Below, one piece after another: positions 42,767-51,695 of a DNA stretch of 64,000 nucleotides. The translations under genes were made by a program, and so were the position numbers. The stretch covers positions 4,177,501-4,241,500 of the forward strand of contig NZ_JAUSXS010000001.1 of the NCBI RefSeq assembly GCF_030816195.1, read 5' to 3'. The notes below the pieces were generated by a model, which saw only the letters and a list, made by a program, of their open reading frames with translations, was not told the DNA's origin and searched no databases. Position 1 is the first letter of the stretch; every line of letters starts with the position of its first letter. The DNA is from Pseudomonas sp. W4I3. GTDB taxonomy: Bacteria > Pseudomonadota > Gammaproteobacteria > Pseudomonadales > Pseudomonadaceae.

Positions 42767-43630
42767 ATGCCAGCGTTGATTCAAGCCTTTCTGGACGAGG
42801 CATCGTCGACCTATACCTACGTCGTCTATGAGGCGGATGGCGGTCCCTGTGCCATCGTCGATTCGGTGCTCAACTACGACCCGGCTTCCGGGCGCACCGA
42901 CACCGCCCAGGCCGACAAGGTGATTGCCTTCGTTCGCGAGCATGGCCTTGAGGTGCAGTGGCTGCTGGAAACCCATGCCCACGCCGACCACCTGTCCGCC
43001 GCGCCTTACCTGCGACGCACGCTGGGCGGCAAGATTGCGATTGGCGAGTCCATCAGCAAGGTGCAGCACGTCTTCAAGCACCTGTTCAACCTGGAGCCGG
43101 AGTTTCGCGTCGATGGCTCGCAGTTCGACCACTTGTTTGCGCCGGATGAAATCTTTCATATCGGCGGTTTGCAGGCCCAGGCGCTGCACGTGCCAGGGCA
43201 TACACCGGCGGATATGGCCTACCTGATCGATGGGCGTTTGATTCTGGTGGGCGACACCCTGTTCATGCCCGACGTGGGCACCGCGCGCTGCGACTTCCCC
43301 GGCGGCGATGCGCGTCAGTTGTATGCGTCGATGCGCAAGTTGCTGGCGCTCCCGGCCGAAACCCAACTGTATGTATGTCATGACTACCCGCCCGAAGGCC
43401 GCGAGGCCACATGCCTGACCACCGTGGCGGCGCAGCGTGCGGGCAATATCCATGTGCATGACGGCGTGGATGAGGCGACGTTCGTGGCGATGCGCACCCA
43501 ACGCGATGCCGGGCTGGGAATGCCGACGCTGTTGTTGCCGGCGATCCAGGTGAACGTGCGGGCGGGGAACATGCCGCCGGCGGAGGAGAACGGCGTGACC
43601 TACCTCAAGATCCCCCTCAACCAACTTTGA
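42767..43630 (+). CDS. Persulfide dioxygenase-type metallo-beta-lactamase-fold hydrolase
   Basis: A 287-residue protein with the MBL motif LLETHAHADHLSAAPYL, further metal ligands in HVPGHTPADMAYL and LVGDTLFMPDVGTARCDFPGG, and CHDYPPEGRE. The pattern DVGTARCDFPGGD is typical of ETHE1/Blh-type persulfide dioxygenases, which oxidise glutathione persulfide to sulfite with one iron. Divergent from the ArsR-type regulator. Together with SQR and TauE it completes a sulfide-detoxification route: sulfide to persulfide to sulfite to export. Confidence 0.9.
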   Translation: MPALIQAFLDEASSTYTYVVYEADGGPCAIVDSVLNYDPASGRTDTAQADKVIAFVREHGLEVQWLLETHAHADHLSAAPYLRRTLGGKIAIGESISKVQHVFKHLFNLEPEFRVDGSQFDHLFAPDEIFHIGGLQAQALHVPGHTPADMAYLIDGRLILVGDTLFMPDVGTARCDFPGGDARQLYASMRKLLALPAETQLYVCHDYPPEGREATCLTTVAAQRAGNIHVHDGVDEATFVAMRTQRDAGLGMPTLLLPAIQVNVRAGNMPPAEENGVTYLKIPLNQL

Positions 43631-43644
43631 AACAGGGTTAAAAA

Positions 43645-43733
43645 TGTGGGAGGGGGCTTGCTCCCGATGGCGGTGTGACAGTCAACTCATGTGCAGCTGA
43701 CCCACCGCTATCGGGAGCAAGCCCCCTCCCACA
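43645..43733. repeat. REP inverted pair
   Basis: REP plus (43645-43668) and REP minus (43710-43733), canonical sequences, 41 bases apart, between convergent genes. Confidence 0.92.
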
Positions 43734-43750
43734 TTTTGTTTCGTGTTGAA

Positions 43751-44239
43751 TCAGGAACCGAGGCTGATGCCGTTGGCCGGCAGTGGCAGCGCGGTCTTGT
43801 AGCGCACCTGTTTCAGGGCAAAGCTGGAGCGGATATTCGCCACGCCCGGCACTTTGGTCAGAAAATCCATCATGAAGCGCTCCAGTGACTGGATCGTCGG
43901 CACCAGCACCCGAATCAGATAGTCCGGGTCGCCGGCCATCAGGTAGCACTCCATTACCTCGGGGCGGTCCGAGATCGCCCCTTCGAACTGCTGCAACGCC
44001 AGTTCATTCTGCTTTTCCAGGCTCACATGAATGAACACGTTGACGTGCAGCCCCAGCAGGTCGGCATCCAGCAGCGTGACCTGCTCGCGAATCAGGCCCA
44101 ACTCCTCCATCGCCTTCACCCGGTTGAAGCACGGCGTGGGCGACAGGTTGACCGAGCGGGCCAGGTCGGCGTTGGTGATGCGGGCGTTCTCCTGCAGGGC
44201 GTTGAGAATGCCGATATCGGTACGGTCCAGTTTGCGCAT
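43751..44239 (-). CDS. bkdR: BkdR, Lrp/AsnC-family regulator of keto acid dehydrogenase
   Basis: A 162-residue protein: helix-turn-helix KLDRTDIGILNALQENARITNADLARSVNLSPTPCFNRVKAMEE and an RAM domain with VFIHVSLEKQ and ECYLMAGDPDYLIRV. In Pseudomonas putida, BkdR activates the divergent bkd operon in response to branched-chain amino acids. It is divergent from bkdA1 with a 194-base gap that should hold its binding sites. Confidence 0.93.
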   Translation of the reverse strand: MRKLDRTDIGILNALQENARITNADLARSVNLSPTPCFNRVKAMEELGLIREQVTLLDADLLGLHVNVFIHVSLEKQNELALQQFEGAISDRPEVMECYLMAGDPDYLIRVLVPTIQSLERFMMDFLTKVPGVANIRSSFALKQVRYKTALPLPANGISLGS

Positions 44240-44320
44240 GAGACAAAATCACCTGTTTATTATGTTTATGCAGATTTTTTATCCGCAAATGATCTCAGGC
44301 GCAATGAAACACAGATAAAT

Positions 44321-44380
44321 ATTCTTCTACGCCACGCCTATGATTGTTGTAGGACAAGATTTCTTCTACCCGAAGAATGA
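44321..44380. promoter_or_regulatory. Repeated motif in the bkdR-bkdA1 promoter gap
   Basis: ATTCTTCTAC (44321-44330) is repeated almost exactly as TTTCTTCTAC (44360-44369), 39 bases apart (about four helical turns), and the second copy forms the inverted repeat TTCTTC-TACCC-GAAGAA (44361-44377). Such spaced repeats fit binding of an Lrp-type octamer such as BkdR. Confidence 0.5.
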
Positions 44381-44433
44381 CTGTCAGCTAGCGCGCCCAC
44401 TACAAGAAATTCACAAGATCGAGCGTAGAAGCC

Positions 44434-45669
44434 ATGACCCAGCAGTATGAACCACTGCGCCTGCACGTCCCTGAACCCTCGGGCCGTCCAGGCTGCAAGA
44501 CCGACTTCACCTACCTGCGCCTGACCGACGCCGGCCTGGTGCGCAAACCCGCCATCGACGTAGAACCTTCCGACACCGCCGACCTGGCCAAGGGCCTGAT
44601 CCGAGTGCTCGACGACCAGGGCCAGGCCCTGGGCCCGTGGGCCGAAGGTGTCTCGACCGAGATCATGCGCCGCGGCATGCGCGCGATGCTCAAGACGCGC
44701 ATCTTCGACAACCGCATGGTGGTCGCCCAGCGTCAGAAAAAAATGTCGTTCTACATGCAAAGCCTTGGCGAAGAAGCCATCGGCAGCGCCCAGGCCCTGG
44801 CCTTGAACATCGACGACATGTGCTTTCCCACCTACCGCCAGCAAAGCATCCTGATGGCCCGCGAGGTGCCGCTGGTCGACCTGATCTGCCAACTGCTCTC
44901 CAACGAGCGCGACCCGCTCAAGGGTCGCCAGCTGCCCATCATGTACTCGGTCAAGGACGCCGGTTTCTTCACCATTTCCGGCAACCTCGCCACCCAGTTC
45001 GTACAGGGCGTGGGTTGGGGCATGGCCTCGGCGATCAAGGGCGATACCAAGATCGCTTCGGCCTGGATCGGCGACGGCGCCACGGCGGAATCCGACTTCC
45101 ACACCGCCCTCACCTTCGCCCACGTCTACCGCGCCCCGGTGATCCTCAACGTGGTGAATAACCAGTGGGCCATTTCGACCTTTCAAGCTATCGCCGGTGG
45201 TGAAGCCACCACCTTCGCCGGACGCGGCGTGGGGTGCGGCATCGCCTCGCTGCGGGTCGATGGCAACGATTTCATCGCGGTGTACGCCGCCTCCGCCTGG
45301 GCCGCCGAACGTGCGCGGCGTAACCTGGGGCCGACGCTGATCGAGTGGGTGACTTACCGCGCCGGCCCGCACTCGACCTCCGACGACCCGTCCAAGTACC
45401 GCCCCGCCGATGACTGGAGCCACTTCCCGCTGGGTGACCCGATTGCCCGTCTCAAGCAGCACCTGATCAAGATTGGCCAGTGGTCCGAAGAGGAACACGC
45501 GGCGGTCAGTGCCGAACTTGAAGCCGAAGTCATCGCGGCACAAAAACAGGCCGAACAGTACGGCACCCTCGCCGGCGGCCAGATTCCAAGCGCCGCGACC
45601 ATGTTCGAAGACGTCTACAAAGAGATGCCGGAGCACTTGAAGCGCCAGCGTCAAGAGCTGGGGGTCTGA
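44434..45669 (+). CDS. bkdA1: Branched-chain 2-keto acid dehydrogenase E1 alpha subunit
   Basis: A 411-residue protein with the thiamine-diphosphate motif GDGATAESDFHTALTFAHVYRAPVILNVVNNQWAI and the phospho-loop-like segment RAGPHSTSDDPSKYRPADD. With BkdA2 it forms the E1 heterotetramer that decarboxylates the keto acids of valine, leucine and isoleucine. First gene of the bkd operon; one base separates it from bkdA2. Confidence 0.97.
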   Translation: MTQQYEPLRLHVPEPSGRPGCKTDFTYLRLTDAGLVRKPAIDVEPSDTADLAKGLIRVLDDQGQALGPWAEGVSTEIMRRGMRAMLKTRIFDNRMVVAQRQKKMSFYMQSLGEEAIGSAQALALNIDDMCFPTYRQQSILMAREVPLVDLICQLLSNERDPLKGRQLPIMYSVKDAGFFTISGNLATQFVQGVGWGMASAIKGDTKIASAWIGDGATAESDFHTALTFAHVYRAPVILNVVNNQWAISTFQAIAGGEATTFAGRGVGCGIASLRVDGNDFIAVYAASAWAAERARRNLGPTLIEWVTYRAGPHSTSDDPSKYRPADDWSHFPLGDPIARLKQHLIKIGQWSEEEHAAVSAELEAEVIAAQKQAEQYGTLAGGQIPSAATMFEDVYKEMPEHLKRQRQELGV

Positions 45670-45670
45670 C

Positions 45671-46729
45671 ATGAACGATCACAACAACAGCATCGAACTG
45701 GAAACCGCCATGACCACCACCACCATGACCATGATCCAGGCCCTGCGCTCGGCCATGGATGTGATGCTTGAACGTGACGACAACGTGGTGGTGTTCGGCC
45801 AGGACGTCGGTTACTTCGGCGGCGTGTTCCGTTGCACCGAAGGCCTGCAGACCAAATACGGCAGCTCACGGGTATTCGACGCACCGATCTCCGAAAGCGG
45901 CATCATCGGGGTGGCCGTGGGCATGGGCGCGTATGGCCTTCGCCCGGTCGCGGAAATCCAGTTCGCCGACTACGTCTACCCCGCCACCGACCAGATCATC
46001 TCCGAAGCGGCGCGCCTGCGTTATCGCTCGGCCGGGCAGTTCACCGCGCCCTTGACCATGCGCATGCCGTGCGGCGGCGGCATCTATGGTGGTCAGACCC
46101 ACAGCCAGAGTATCGAAGCGGTATTCACCCAGGTATGCGGCCTGCGCACCGTGATGCCATCCAATCCCTATGACGCCAAGGGCCTGCTGATCGCGTCCAT
46201 CGAAAACGATGACCCGGTGATCTTCCTTGAACCCAAGCGCCTGTATAACGGCCCGTTCGATGGTCATCACGACCGCCCGGTAACGCCGTGGTCGAAACAT
46301 CCGCAAGCGCAAGTGCCGGACGGTTACTACACCGTGCCGCTGGACGTCGCCGCCATTGTGCGTCCGGGGTCGGCCGTGACGGTGCTGACCTACGGCACCA
46401 CGGTGTACGTGTCGCAAGTCGCCGCCGAAGAAACCGGCATCGACGCTGAAGTCATCGACCTGCGCAGCCTGTGGCCGCTGGACTTGGACACCATAGTCAA
46501 GTCGGTGAAAAAGACCGGCCGTTGCGTGGTGGTGCACGAAGCCACTCGCACCTGCGGGTTTGGCGCCGAGCTGGTGTCGCTGGTGCAGGAACATTGCTTC
46601 CACCACCTGGAAGCGCCGATCGAGCGCGTCACCGGCTGGGACACCCCCTACCCGCACGCGCAGGAGTGGGCGTATTTCCCAGGCCCGTCCCGAGTGGGCG
46701 CGGCGTTGAAACGGGTCATGGAGGTCTGA
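45671..46729 (+). CDS. bkdA2: Branched-chain 2-keto acid dehydrogenase E1 beta subunit
   Basis: A 352-residue transketolase-fold protein: VVVFGQDVGYFGGVFRCTEGLQTKYG and CGGGIYGGQTHSQSIEAVFTQVCGLRTVMPSNPYDAKGL. Start MNDHNNSIELETAM matches Pseudomonas BkdA2. Its TGA stop touches the bkdB ATG. Confidence 0.97.
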   Translation: MNDHNNSIELETAMTTTTMTMIQALRSAMDVMLERDDNVVVFGQDVGYFGGVFRCTEGLQTKYGSSRVFDAPISESGIIGVAVGMGAYGLRPVAEIQFADYVYPATDQIISEAARLRYRSAGQFTAPLTMRMPCGGGIYGGQTHSQSIEAVFTQVCGLRTVMPSNPYDAKGLLIASIENDDPVIFLEPKRLYNGPFDGHHDRPVTPWSKHPQAQVPDGYYTVPLDVAAIVRPGSAVTVLTYGTTVYVSQVAAEETGIDAEVIDLRSLWPLDLDTIVKSVKKTGRCVVVHEATRTCGFGAELVSLVQEHCFHHLEAPIERVTGWDTPYPHAQEWAYFPGPSRVGAALKRVMEV

Positions 46730-47989
46730 ATGGGCACGCACGTTATCAAGATGCCGGATATTGGCGAAGGCATCGCAGAAGTTGAACTGTCGCAGTGGCA
46801 CGTAAAAGTCGGCGACCTGGTGGTCGAAGACCAAGTGCTGGCGGACGTGATGACCGACAAGGCGATGGTGGATATCCCCTCGCCCGTCCACGGCAAGGTG
46901 CTGTCCCTCGGCGGGGAGCCGGGCGAAGTCATGGCGGTGGGCAGTATTCTGATCAGCATTGAAGTGGAAGGCGCCGGTAACGCCAAGGAAGCGCCAGCGC
47001 CAGCCGCACCCGTGCAAGCTGCCGCACCGGCAGTGCAGAGCAAACCGGCACCGGTGGACGCCAAGCCCGCGCCTGTCGCCACTAAGGTTCAAGCGCCCGT
47101 GGCCCGCGACGCGGCCGAGCGACCGCTGGCCTCCCCCGCCGTGCGCAAGCATGCGCTGGACGCCGGTATCCCGTTGCGCCTGGTACAGGGCACAGGCCCG
47201 GCCGGGCGGATCCTGCATGAAGACCTCGACGCCTACCTGCAGCAAGGCGCGAGCAGCCCCTCGACCGCCGCCAACCCCTACGCCGAACGCCACGACGAGC
47301 ACCAGATTCCGGTGATCGGCATGCGCCGCAAGATCGCCCAACGCATGCAGGACGCCACCCGCCGCGCCGCGCATTTCAGCTATGTGGAAGAAATCGACGT
47401 CACCGCGCTGGACGAGCTGCGCGTGCACCTCAATGAGAAACACGGCACCACACGCGGCAAGCTGACCCTGCTGCCGTTCATCGTGCGTGCGATGGTGGTG
47501 GCGCTGCGCGACTTCCCGCAGATCAACGCCCGCTACGACGATGAAGCCCAGGTCATCACCCGTCTCGGCGCGGTGCATGTGGGCGTCGCCACCCAGAGCG
47601 ACGTCGGCCTGATGGTGCCGGTGGTGCGCCACGCCGAAGCTCGCAGCCTGTGGGGCAACGCCGAAGAAATCGCACGCCTGGCCACGGCGGCGCGCAATGG
47701 CAAGGCCAGCCGTGACGAGCTGTCGGGCTCCACCATCACCCTGACCAGCCTTGGCGCGCTGGGCGGGATTGTCAGCACGCCGGTACTGAACCTGCCGGAA
47801 GTGGCCATCGTCGGCGTCAACCGCATCGTCGAGCGGCCCATGGTGATCAAGGGTCAGATCGTGGTGCGCAAGATGATGAATCTCTCCAGCTCGTTCGACC
47901 ACCGCGTGGTCGATGGCATGGACGCGGCGCAATTCATCCAGGCCATTCGCGGCCTGCTCGAACAACCCGCCAGCCTGTTCCTGGAGTAA
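46730..47989 (+). CDS. bkdB: Branched-chain 2-keto acid dehydrogenase E2 (lipoamide acyltransferase)
   Basis: A 419-residue protein in the E2 order: lipoyl domain (lipoyl Lys in DVMTDKAMVDIPS, about residue 44), Ala/Pro-rich linker, E1/E3-binding domain (ASPAVRKHALDAGIPLRLVQGTGPAGRILHEDL), second linker, and the catalytic domain ending in SSSFDHRVVDGMDAAQF (active-site His and Asp). Forms the core of the complex. Confidence 0.97.
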   Translation: MGTHVIKMPDIGEGIAEVELSQWHVKVGDLVVEDQVLADVMTDKAMVDIPSPVHGKVLSLGGEPGEVMAVGSILISIEVEGAGNAKEAPAPAAPVQAAAPAVQSKPAPVDAKPAPVATKVQAPVARDAAERPLASPAVRKHALDAGIPLRLVQGTGPAGRILHEDLDAYLQQGASSPSTAANPYAERHDEHQIPVIGMRRKIAQRMQDATRRAAHFSYVEEIDVTALDELRVHLNEKHGTTRGKLTLLPFIVRAMVVALRDFPQINARYDDEAQVITRLGAVHVGVATQSDVGLMVPVVRHAEARSLWGNAEEIARLATAARNGKASRDELSGSTITLTSLGALGGIVSTPVLNLPEVAIVGVNRIVERPMVIKGQIVVRKMMNLSSSFDHRVVDGMDAAQFIQAIRGLLEQPASLFLE

Positions 47990-47993
47990 GGGC

Positions 47994-49373
47994 ATGACTC
48001 AGACACTACACACGACGCTGCTGATTATCGGCGGCGGCCCTGGCGGTTATGTGGCGGCGATTCGCGCCGGCCAGCTGGGCATCCCGACCATTCTGGTGGA
48101 AGGCCAGGCGTTGGGCGGCACCTGCCTGAACATCGGCTGCATTCCATCCAAGGCCTTGATCCATGTGGCCGAGCAGTTCCAGCAAAGCGTGCACCACAGC
48201 CAGGGCTCACCCCTGGGCATCGAAGTGAATGCGCCGAGCCTGGACATCCGCAAAAGCGTGGAATGGAAAGACGGCATTGTCGACCGCCTGACCACCGGCG
48301 TCGCCGCACTGCTGAAGAAACACAAGGTGCAAGTGATCCACGGCTGGGCCAAGGTGGTGGACGGCAAGACCGTCGATGTGGGCGACCAGCGTATTCAATG
48401 CGAACACCTGCTGCTGGCCACCGGTTCGAAAAGCGTCGAACTGCCGATGCTGCCACTGGGCGGGCCGATCATCTCGTCCACCGAAGCCCTGGCACCCACC
48501 CGCGTACCGAAGCGGCTGATCGTGGTGGGCGGTGGTTATATCGGCCTGGAGCTGGGCATTGCCTACCGCAAACTGGGGGCTGACGTCAGTGTGGTCGAGG
48601 CTCAGGACCGCATCCTGCCGGCCTATGACGCCGAGCTGACCCAGCCGGTCGGCGAGTCCCTCAAGCAACTGGGGGTCAAGCTGTACCTCAAGCACAGCGT
48701 CACCGGTTTTGCCGATAACTGCCTGCAAGTTCGCGACCCCAATGGCGATACGCTGTCGCTGGAGACCGACCAGGTGCTGGTGGCCGTGGGTCGCAAACCC
48801 AACACCCAGGGCTGGAACCTCGAAGCGCTGGACCTGGCGATGAACGGCGCGGCGATCAAGATCGACAGCCGCTGCCAGACCAGCATGCGCAACGTCTGGG
48901 CCATCGGCGACCTGAGCGGCGAGCCGATGCTGGCGCACCGGGCCATGGCCCAGGGCGAAATGGTTGCCGAACTGATCAGTGGTAAATCCCGCGAGTTCAA
49001 CCCGGCGGCGATCCCGGCCGTGTGTTTTACCGACCCGGAACTGGTAGTGGTCGGCAAGACGCCTGACGACGCCAAGGCGGCCGGTCTGGACTGCATCGTG
49101 TCGAGCTTCCCCTTCGCCGCCAACGGCCGGGCCATGACCCTGGAGTCGAAAGCCGGCTTCGTGCGGGTGGTGGCACGGCGGGACAATCACCTCATCGTCG
49201 GCTGGCAGGCGGTAGGCGCAGGGGTGTCGGAACTGTCCACAGCGTTTGGCCTGAGCCTGGAAATGGGTTCGCGCCTGGAAGACGTGGCCGGCACCATCCA
49301 CGCTCACCCGACGTTGGGTGAAGCCGTGCAGGAAGCCGCGCTGCGGGCACTGGGCCACGCGCTTCACCTGTAG
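47994..49373 (+). CDS. lpdV: Dihydrolipoyl dehydrogenase specific to the BCKDH complex
   Basis: A 459-residue flavoprotein: FAD fold LLIIGGGPGGYVAAIRAGQLG, the redox disulfide GGTCLNIGCIPSKAL, NAD fold LIVVGGGYIGLELGIAYRKLG, and the dimer-interface active site HAHPTLGEAVQEAALRALG. Length and context match LpdV. Start ATG at 47994, with GGAG nearby. The stop codon TAG is part of a second-type repeat that begins at the gene's end. Confidence 0.96.
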   Translation: MTQTLHTTLLIIGGGPGGYVAAIRAGQLGIPTILVEGQALGGTCLNIGCIPSKALIHVAEQFQQSVHHSQGSPLGIEVNAPSLDIRKSVEWKDGIVDRLTTGVAALLKKHKVQVIHGWAKVVDGKTVDVGDQRIQCEHLLLATGSKSVELPMLPLGGPIISSTEALAPTRVPKRLIVVGGGYIGLELGIAYRKLGADVSVVEAQDRILPAYDAELTQPVGESLKQLGVKLYLKHSVTGFADNCLQVRDPNGDTLSLETDQVLVAVGRKPNTQGWNLEALDLAMNGAAIKIDSRCQTSMRNVWAIGDLSGEPMLAHRAMAQGEMVAELISGKSREFNPAAIPAVCFTDPELVVVGKTPDDAKAAGLDCIVSSFPFAANGRAMTLESKAGFVRVVARRDNHLIVGWQAVGAGVSELSTAFGLSLEMGSRLEDVAGTIHAHPTLGEAVQEAALRALGHALHL

Positions 49374-49482
49374 GAGCGAGCTTGCTCGCGAAAATCGTCA
49401 ACGATAACGCGTGAAACCGGAATGAACGCGGCGCCCTGTAGTGTGTCGCGAGCAAGGGCTAGCCGCCCGCCTCGCTCCTACA
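49370..49482. repeat. Second-type palindromic repeat pair
   Basis: GTAGGAGCGAGCTTGCTCGCG begins within the lpdV stop. The inverse partner (about 49443-49482) carries an inserted GGGCTAGCCGCCCGC block before CTCGCTCCTACA; the same block occurs at 53812-53849 in opposite orientation, so it is a recurring variant. Confidence 0.82.
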
Positions 49483-49574
49483 GGGGACGTGGGGGATGCG
49501 AACGTGCCTGCGAATGAAGTATTGTTGCTGCCATCCAGAAAAAAATCCGACTTGACCAGAGATTAGAGGGTGTC

Positions 49575-50594
49575 ATGGGTAACGAAAGCATCAATTGGGA
49601 CAAGCTGGGTTTTGACTACATCAAGACCGACAAGCGGTTTCTCCAGGTCTGGAAAAACGGCGAATGGCAAGACGGCACCCTGACCGACGACAACGTGCTG
49701 CATATCAGCGAGGGCTCCACTGCCCTGCACTATGGCCAGCAGTGCTTTGAAGGCCTCAAGGCCTACCGCTGCAAGGACGGTTCGATCAACCTGTTCCGTC
49801 CGGACCAGAACGCCGCGCGCATGCAGCGCAGCTGTGCCCGCCTGCTGATGCCACATGTGACAACCGACGCATTCATCGATGCCTGCAAGCAAGTGGTCAA
49901 GGCCAACGAGCGCTTCATTCCGCCTTACGGCAGCGGCGGCGCGCTGTACCTGCGCCCGTTCGTGATCGGCACCGGTGACAACATCGGTGTACGCACCGCG
50001 CCGGAGTTCATCTTCTCGGTGTTCTGCATCCCGGTCGGCGCGTACTTCAAAGGCGGCCTGGTGCCGCACAACTTCCAGATCTCCACCTTCGACCGCGCCG
50101 CACCACAGGGCACGGGTGCCGCGAAAGTGGGCGGCAACTATGCCGCCAGCCTGATGCCAGGTTCGGAAGCGAAGAAATCCGGCTTCGCCGACGCCATCTA
50201 CCTGGACCCGATGACCCATTCGAAAATCGAAGAAGTCGGCTCGGCCAACTTCTTCGGTATCACCCATGACAACCAGTTCATCACGCCGAAGTCGCCTTCG
50301 GTACTGCCAGGCATCACCCGCCTGTCGCTGATCGAACTGGCCCAGACCCGCCTGGGCCTGGACGTGGTCGAAGGCGAAGTGTTCATCGACAAGCTGGATC
50401 AATTCAAGGAAGCCGGCGCCTGCGGTACCGCTGCAGTGATCTCGCCCATCGGCGGCATCCAGTACAACGGCAAACTGCACGTGTTCCACAGCGAGACCGA
50501 AGTGGGCCCGATTACCCAGAAGCTTTACAAAGAGCTGACTGGCGTGCAGACCGGTGACGTTGAAGCGCCTGCAGGTTGGATCGTAAAAGTCTAA
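49575..50594 (+). CDS. ilvE: Branched-chain amino acid aminotransferase
   Basis: A 339-residue fold-type IV PLP enzyme: HYGQQCFEGLKAYRCKDGSINLFRPDQNAARM, the PLP Lys segment (GAAKVGGNYAASLMPGSEAKKSGFADAIYLDP) and EAGACGTAAVISPIGGIQYNG. It interconverts Leu/Ile/Val with the keto acids that feed the bkd complex next door. Start ATG at 49575, preceded by AGAGGGTGTC. Probably a separate transcript, as the repeats lie between it and lpdV. Confidence 0.95.
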   Translation: MGNESINWDKLGFDYIKTDKRFLQVWKNGEWQDGTLTDDNVLHISEGSTALHYGQQCFEGLKAYRCKDGSINLFRPDQNAARMQRSCARLLMPHVTTDAFIDACKQVVKANERFIPPYGSGGALYLRPFVIGTGDNIGVRTAPEFIFSVFCIPVGAYFKGGLVPHNFQISTFDRAAPQGTGAAKVGGNYAASLMPGSEAKKSGFADAIYLDPMTHSKIEEVGSANFFGITHDNQFITPKSPSVLPGITRLSLIELAQTRLGLDVVEGEVFIDKLDQFKEAGACGTAAVISPIGGIQYNGKLHVFHSETEVGPITQKLYKELTGVQTGDVEAPAGWIVKV

Positions 50595-50611
50595 GCAGCA
50601 CCGCAAAACCT

Positions 50612-50701
50612 TGTGGGAGGGGGCTTGCTCCCGATAGCGGTCTATCAGTCAGCAGATGTATTGGCTGACCCACCGCCATCGGGGGCAAGCCCCCTCCCAC
50701 A
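50612..50701. repeat. REP inverted pair
   Basis: REP plus (50612-50635) and a variant REP minus (50678-50701, GGGGGCAAG), between ilvE and the GNAT gene. Confidence 0.9.
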
Positions 50702-50718
50702 TTTGATCTGCAGTATTT

Positions 50719-51609
50719 TCAAGGTTGGGGGATATTGCTGGCAATCTTCTTGCCCATGCTGATCCTCGGTTCCACCCCATACCCCAATGCCTCGTAGAAC
50801 CCCGCCACCGCGTCATTGCCGCTGGTGATCTGCAGGTTGATCTTCATGCACCCCAGCGCCGTCAGCGCCTGCTCCGCATGACGCACCAACGATGAACCCA
50901 GGCCGTGACGACGATAGTCGGTATGCACCGCCACCGAATACAACCAGCCACGATGGCCGTCATACCCGGCGAGGATCGTACCGATCACGGTTTTTTTATC
51001 GGTCGCCACAAAGAACAACCCATCATTGACCGCCAGTTTCTTATCGATCGCCAGGCTTGGCAGGTTATGCGCGGTGTCGTAGCCGAACGCTTCCTGCCAT
51101 AACGCAACCACCTGCGCACGGTGCTGGCGGTCGCGATACAGGCCGATGGGGTGCCGAGACAGCAGGGCCTTTTCCATGACCAGCGTGCGCTCGTTGCCGT
51201 GATAGACATCGCGCACGGTATGAAAACCCAGCTTGCTATAGAAGGGTTCGGCGGTCAGCGAGGACGGCACACTCAACACGGTCACCCCGGCTTCGCGGGC
51301 ACGCAGTTCGATCTCGATCATCAGCAGCCGACCAATGCCCCGCCCTTGCAGCGCCGGGTTGACGAACACCGAGCGCACCACATTGGCATCCAGGGCCGCC
51401 GTGGCGACGATCACCTGCGCCTGAACCGCCACCAGCACCACACGCCGCTTGAGCAGTTCCAGCACCGCCTCGGGAGTGAAATTGCTCGCCACACGGGCGA
51501 TCACATCCGCCGGGTAATCTCGTGCATTGCTGCTGTGCAAGGCGGCGAGGATGACCTGGCTGATGCCTTCGGCATCTGAGGCTTGGGCAATACGAACGAC
51601 GGTGGACAT
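50719..51609 (-). CDS. Tandem GNAT acetyltransferase
   Basis: A 296-residue protein with two GNAT domains. First (about 5-147): VRSVFVNPALQGRGIGRLLMIEIE (acetyl-CoA loop) and PFYSKLGFHTV. Second (about 155-290): WLYSVAVHTDYRRHGLGSSLVRHAEQAL and FYEALGYG, the pattern of YpeA-type enzymes. The two domains differ in sequence, so this is a fusion rather than a recent tandem copy. Substrate unknown. Confidence 0.85.
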   Translation of the reverse strand: MSTVVRIAQASDAEGISQVILAALHSSNARDYPADVIARVASNFTPEAVLELLKRRVVLVAVQAQVIVATAALDANVVRSVFVNPALQGRGIGRLLMIEIELRAREAGVTVLSVPSSLTAEPFYSKLGFHTVRDVYHGNERTLVMEKALLSRHPIGLYRDRQHRAQVVALWQEAFGYDTAHNLPSLAIDKKLAVNDGLFFVATDKKTVIGTILAGYDGHRGWLYSVAVHTDYRRHGLGSSLVRHAEQALTALGCMKINLQITSGNDAVAGFYEALGYGVEPRISMGKKIASNIPQP

Positions 51610-51654
51610 GCTTGCTCCTGGCTGACGGCGCTATAACAAACACCACAATACCAA

Positions 51655-51690
51655 TGTGGGAGGGGCGGTGCGACTTGCTCCCTCCCACAT
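51655..51690. repeat. Collapsed variant REP
   Basis: TGTGGGAGGGGCGGTGCGACTTGCTCCCTCCCACA joins a plus REP half and a minus REP half directly, keeping the inserted CGGTGCGAC block seen also at 26501-26540. Confidence 0.75.
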
Positions 51691-51695
51691 TTTTT

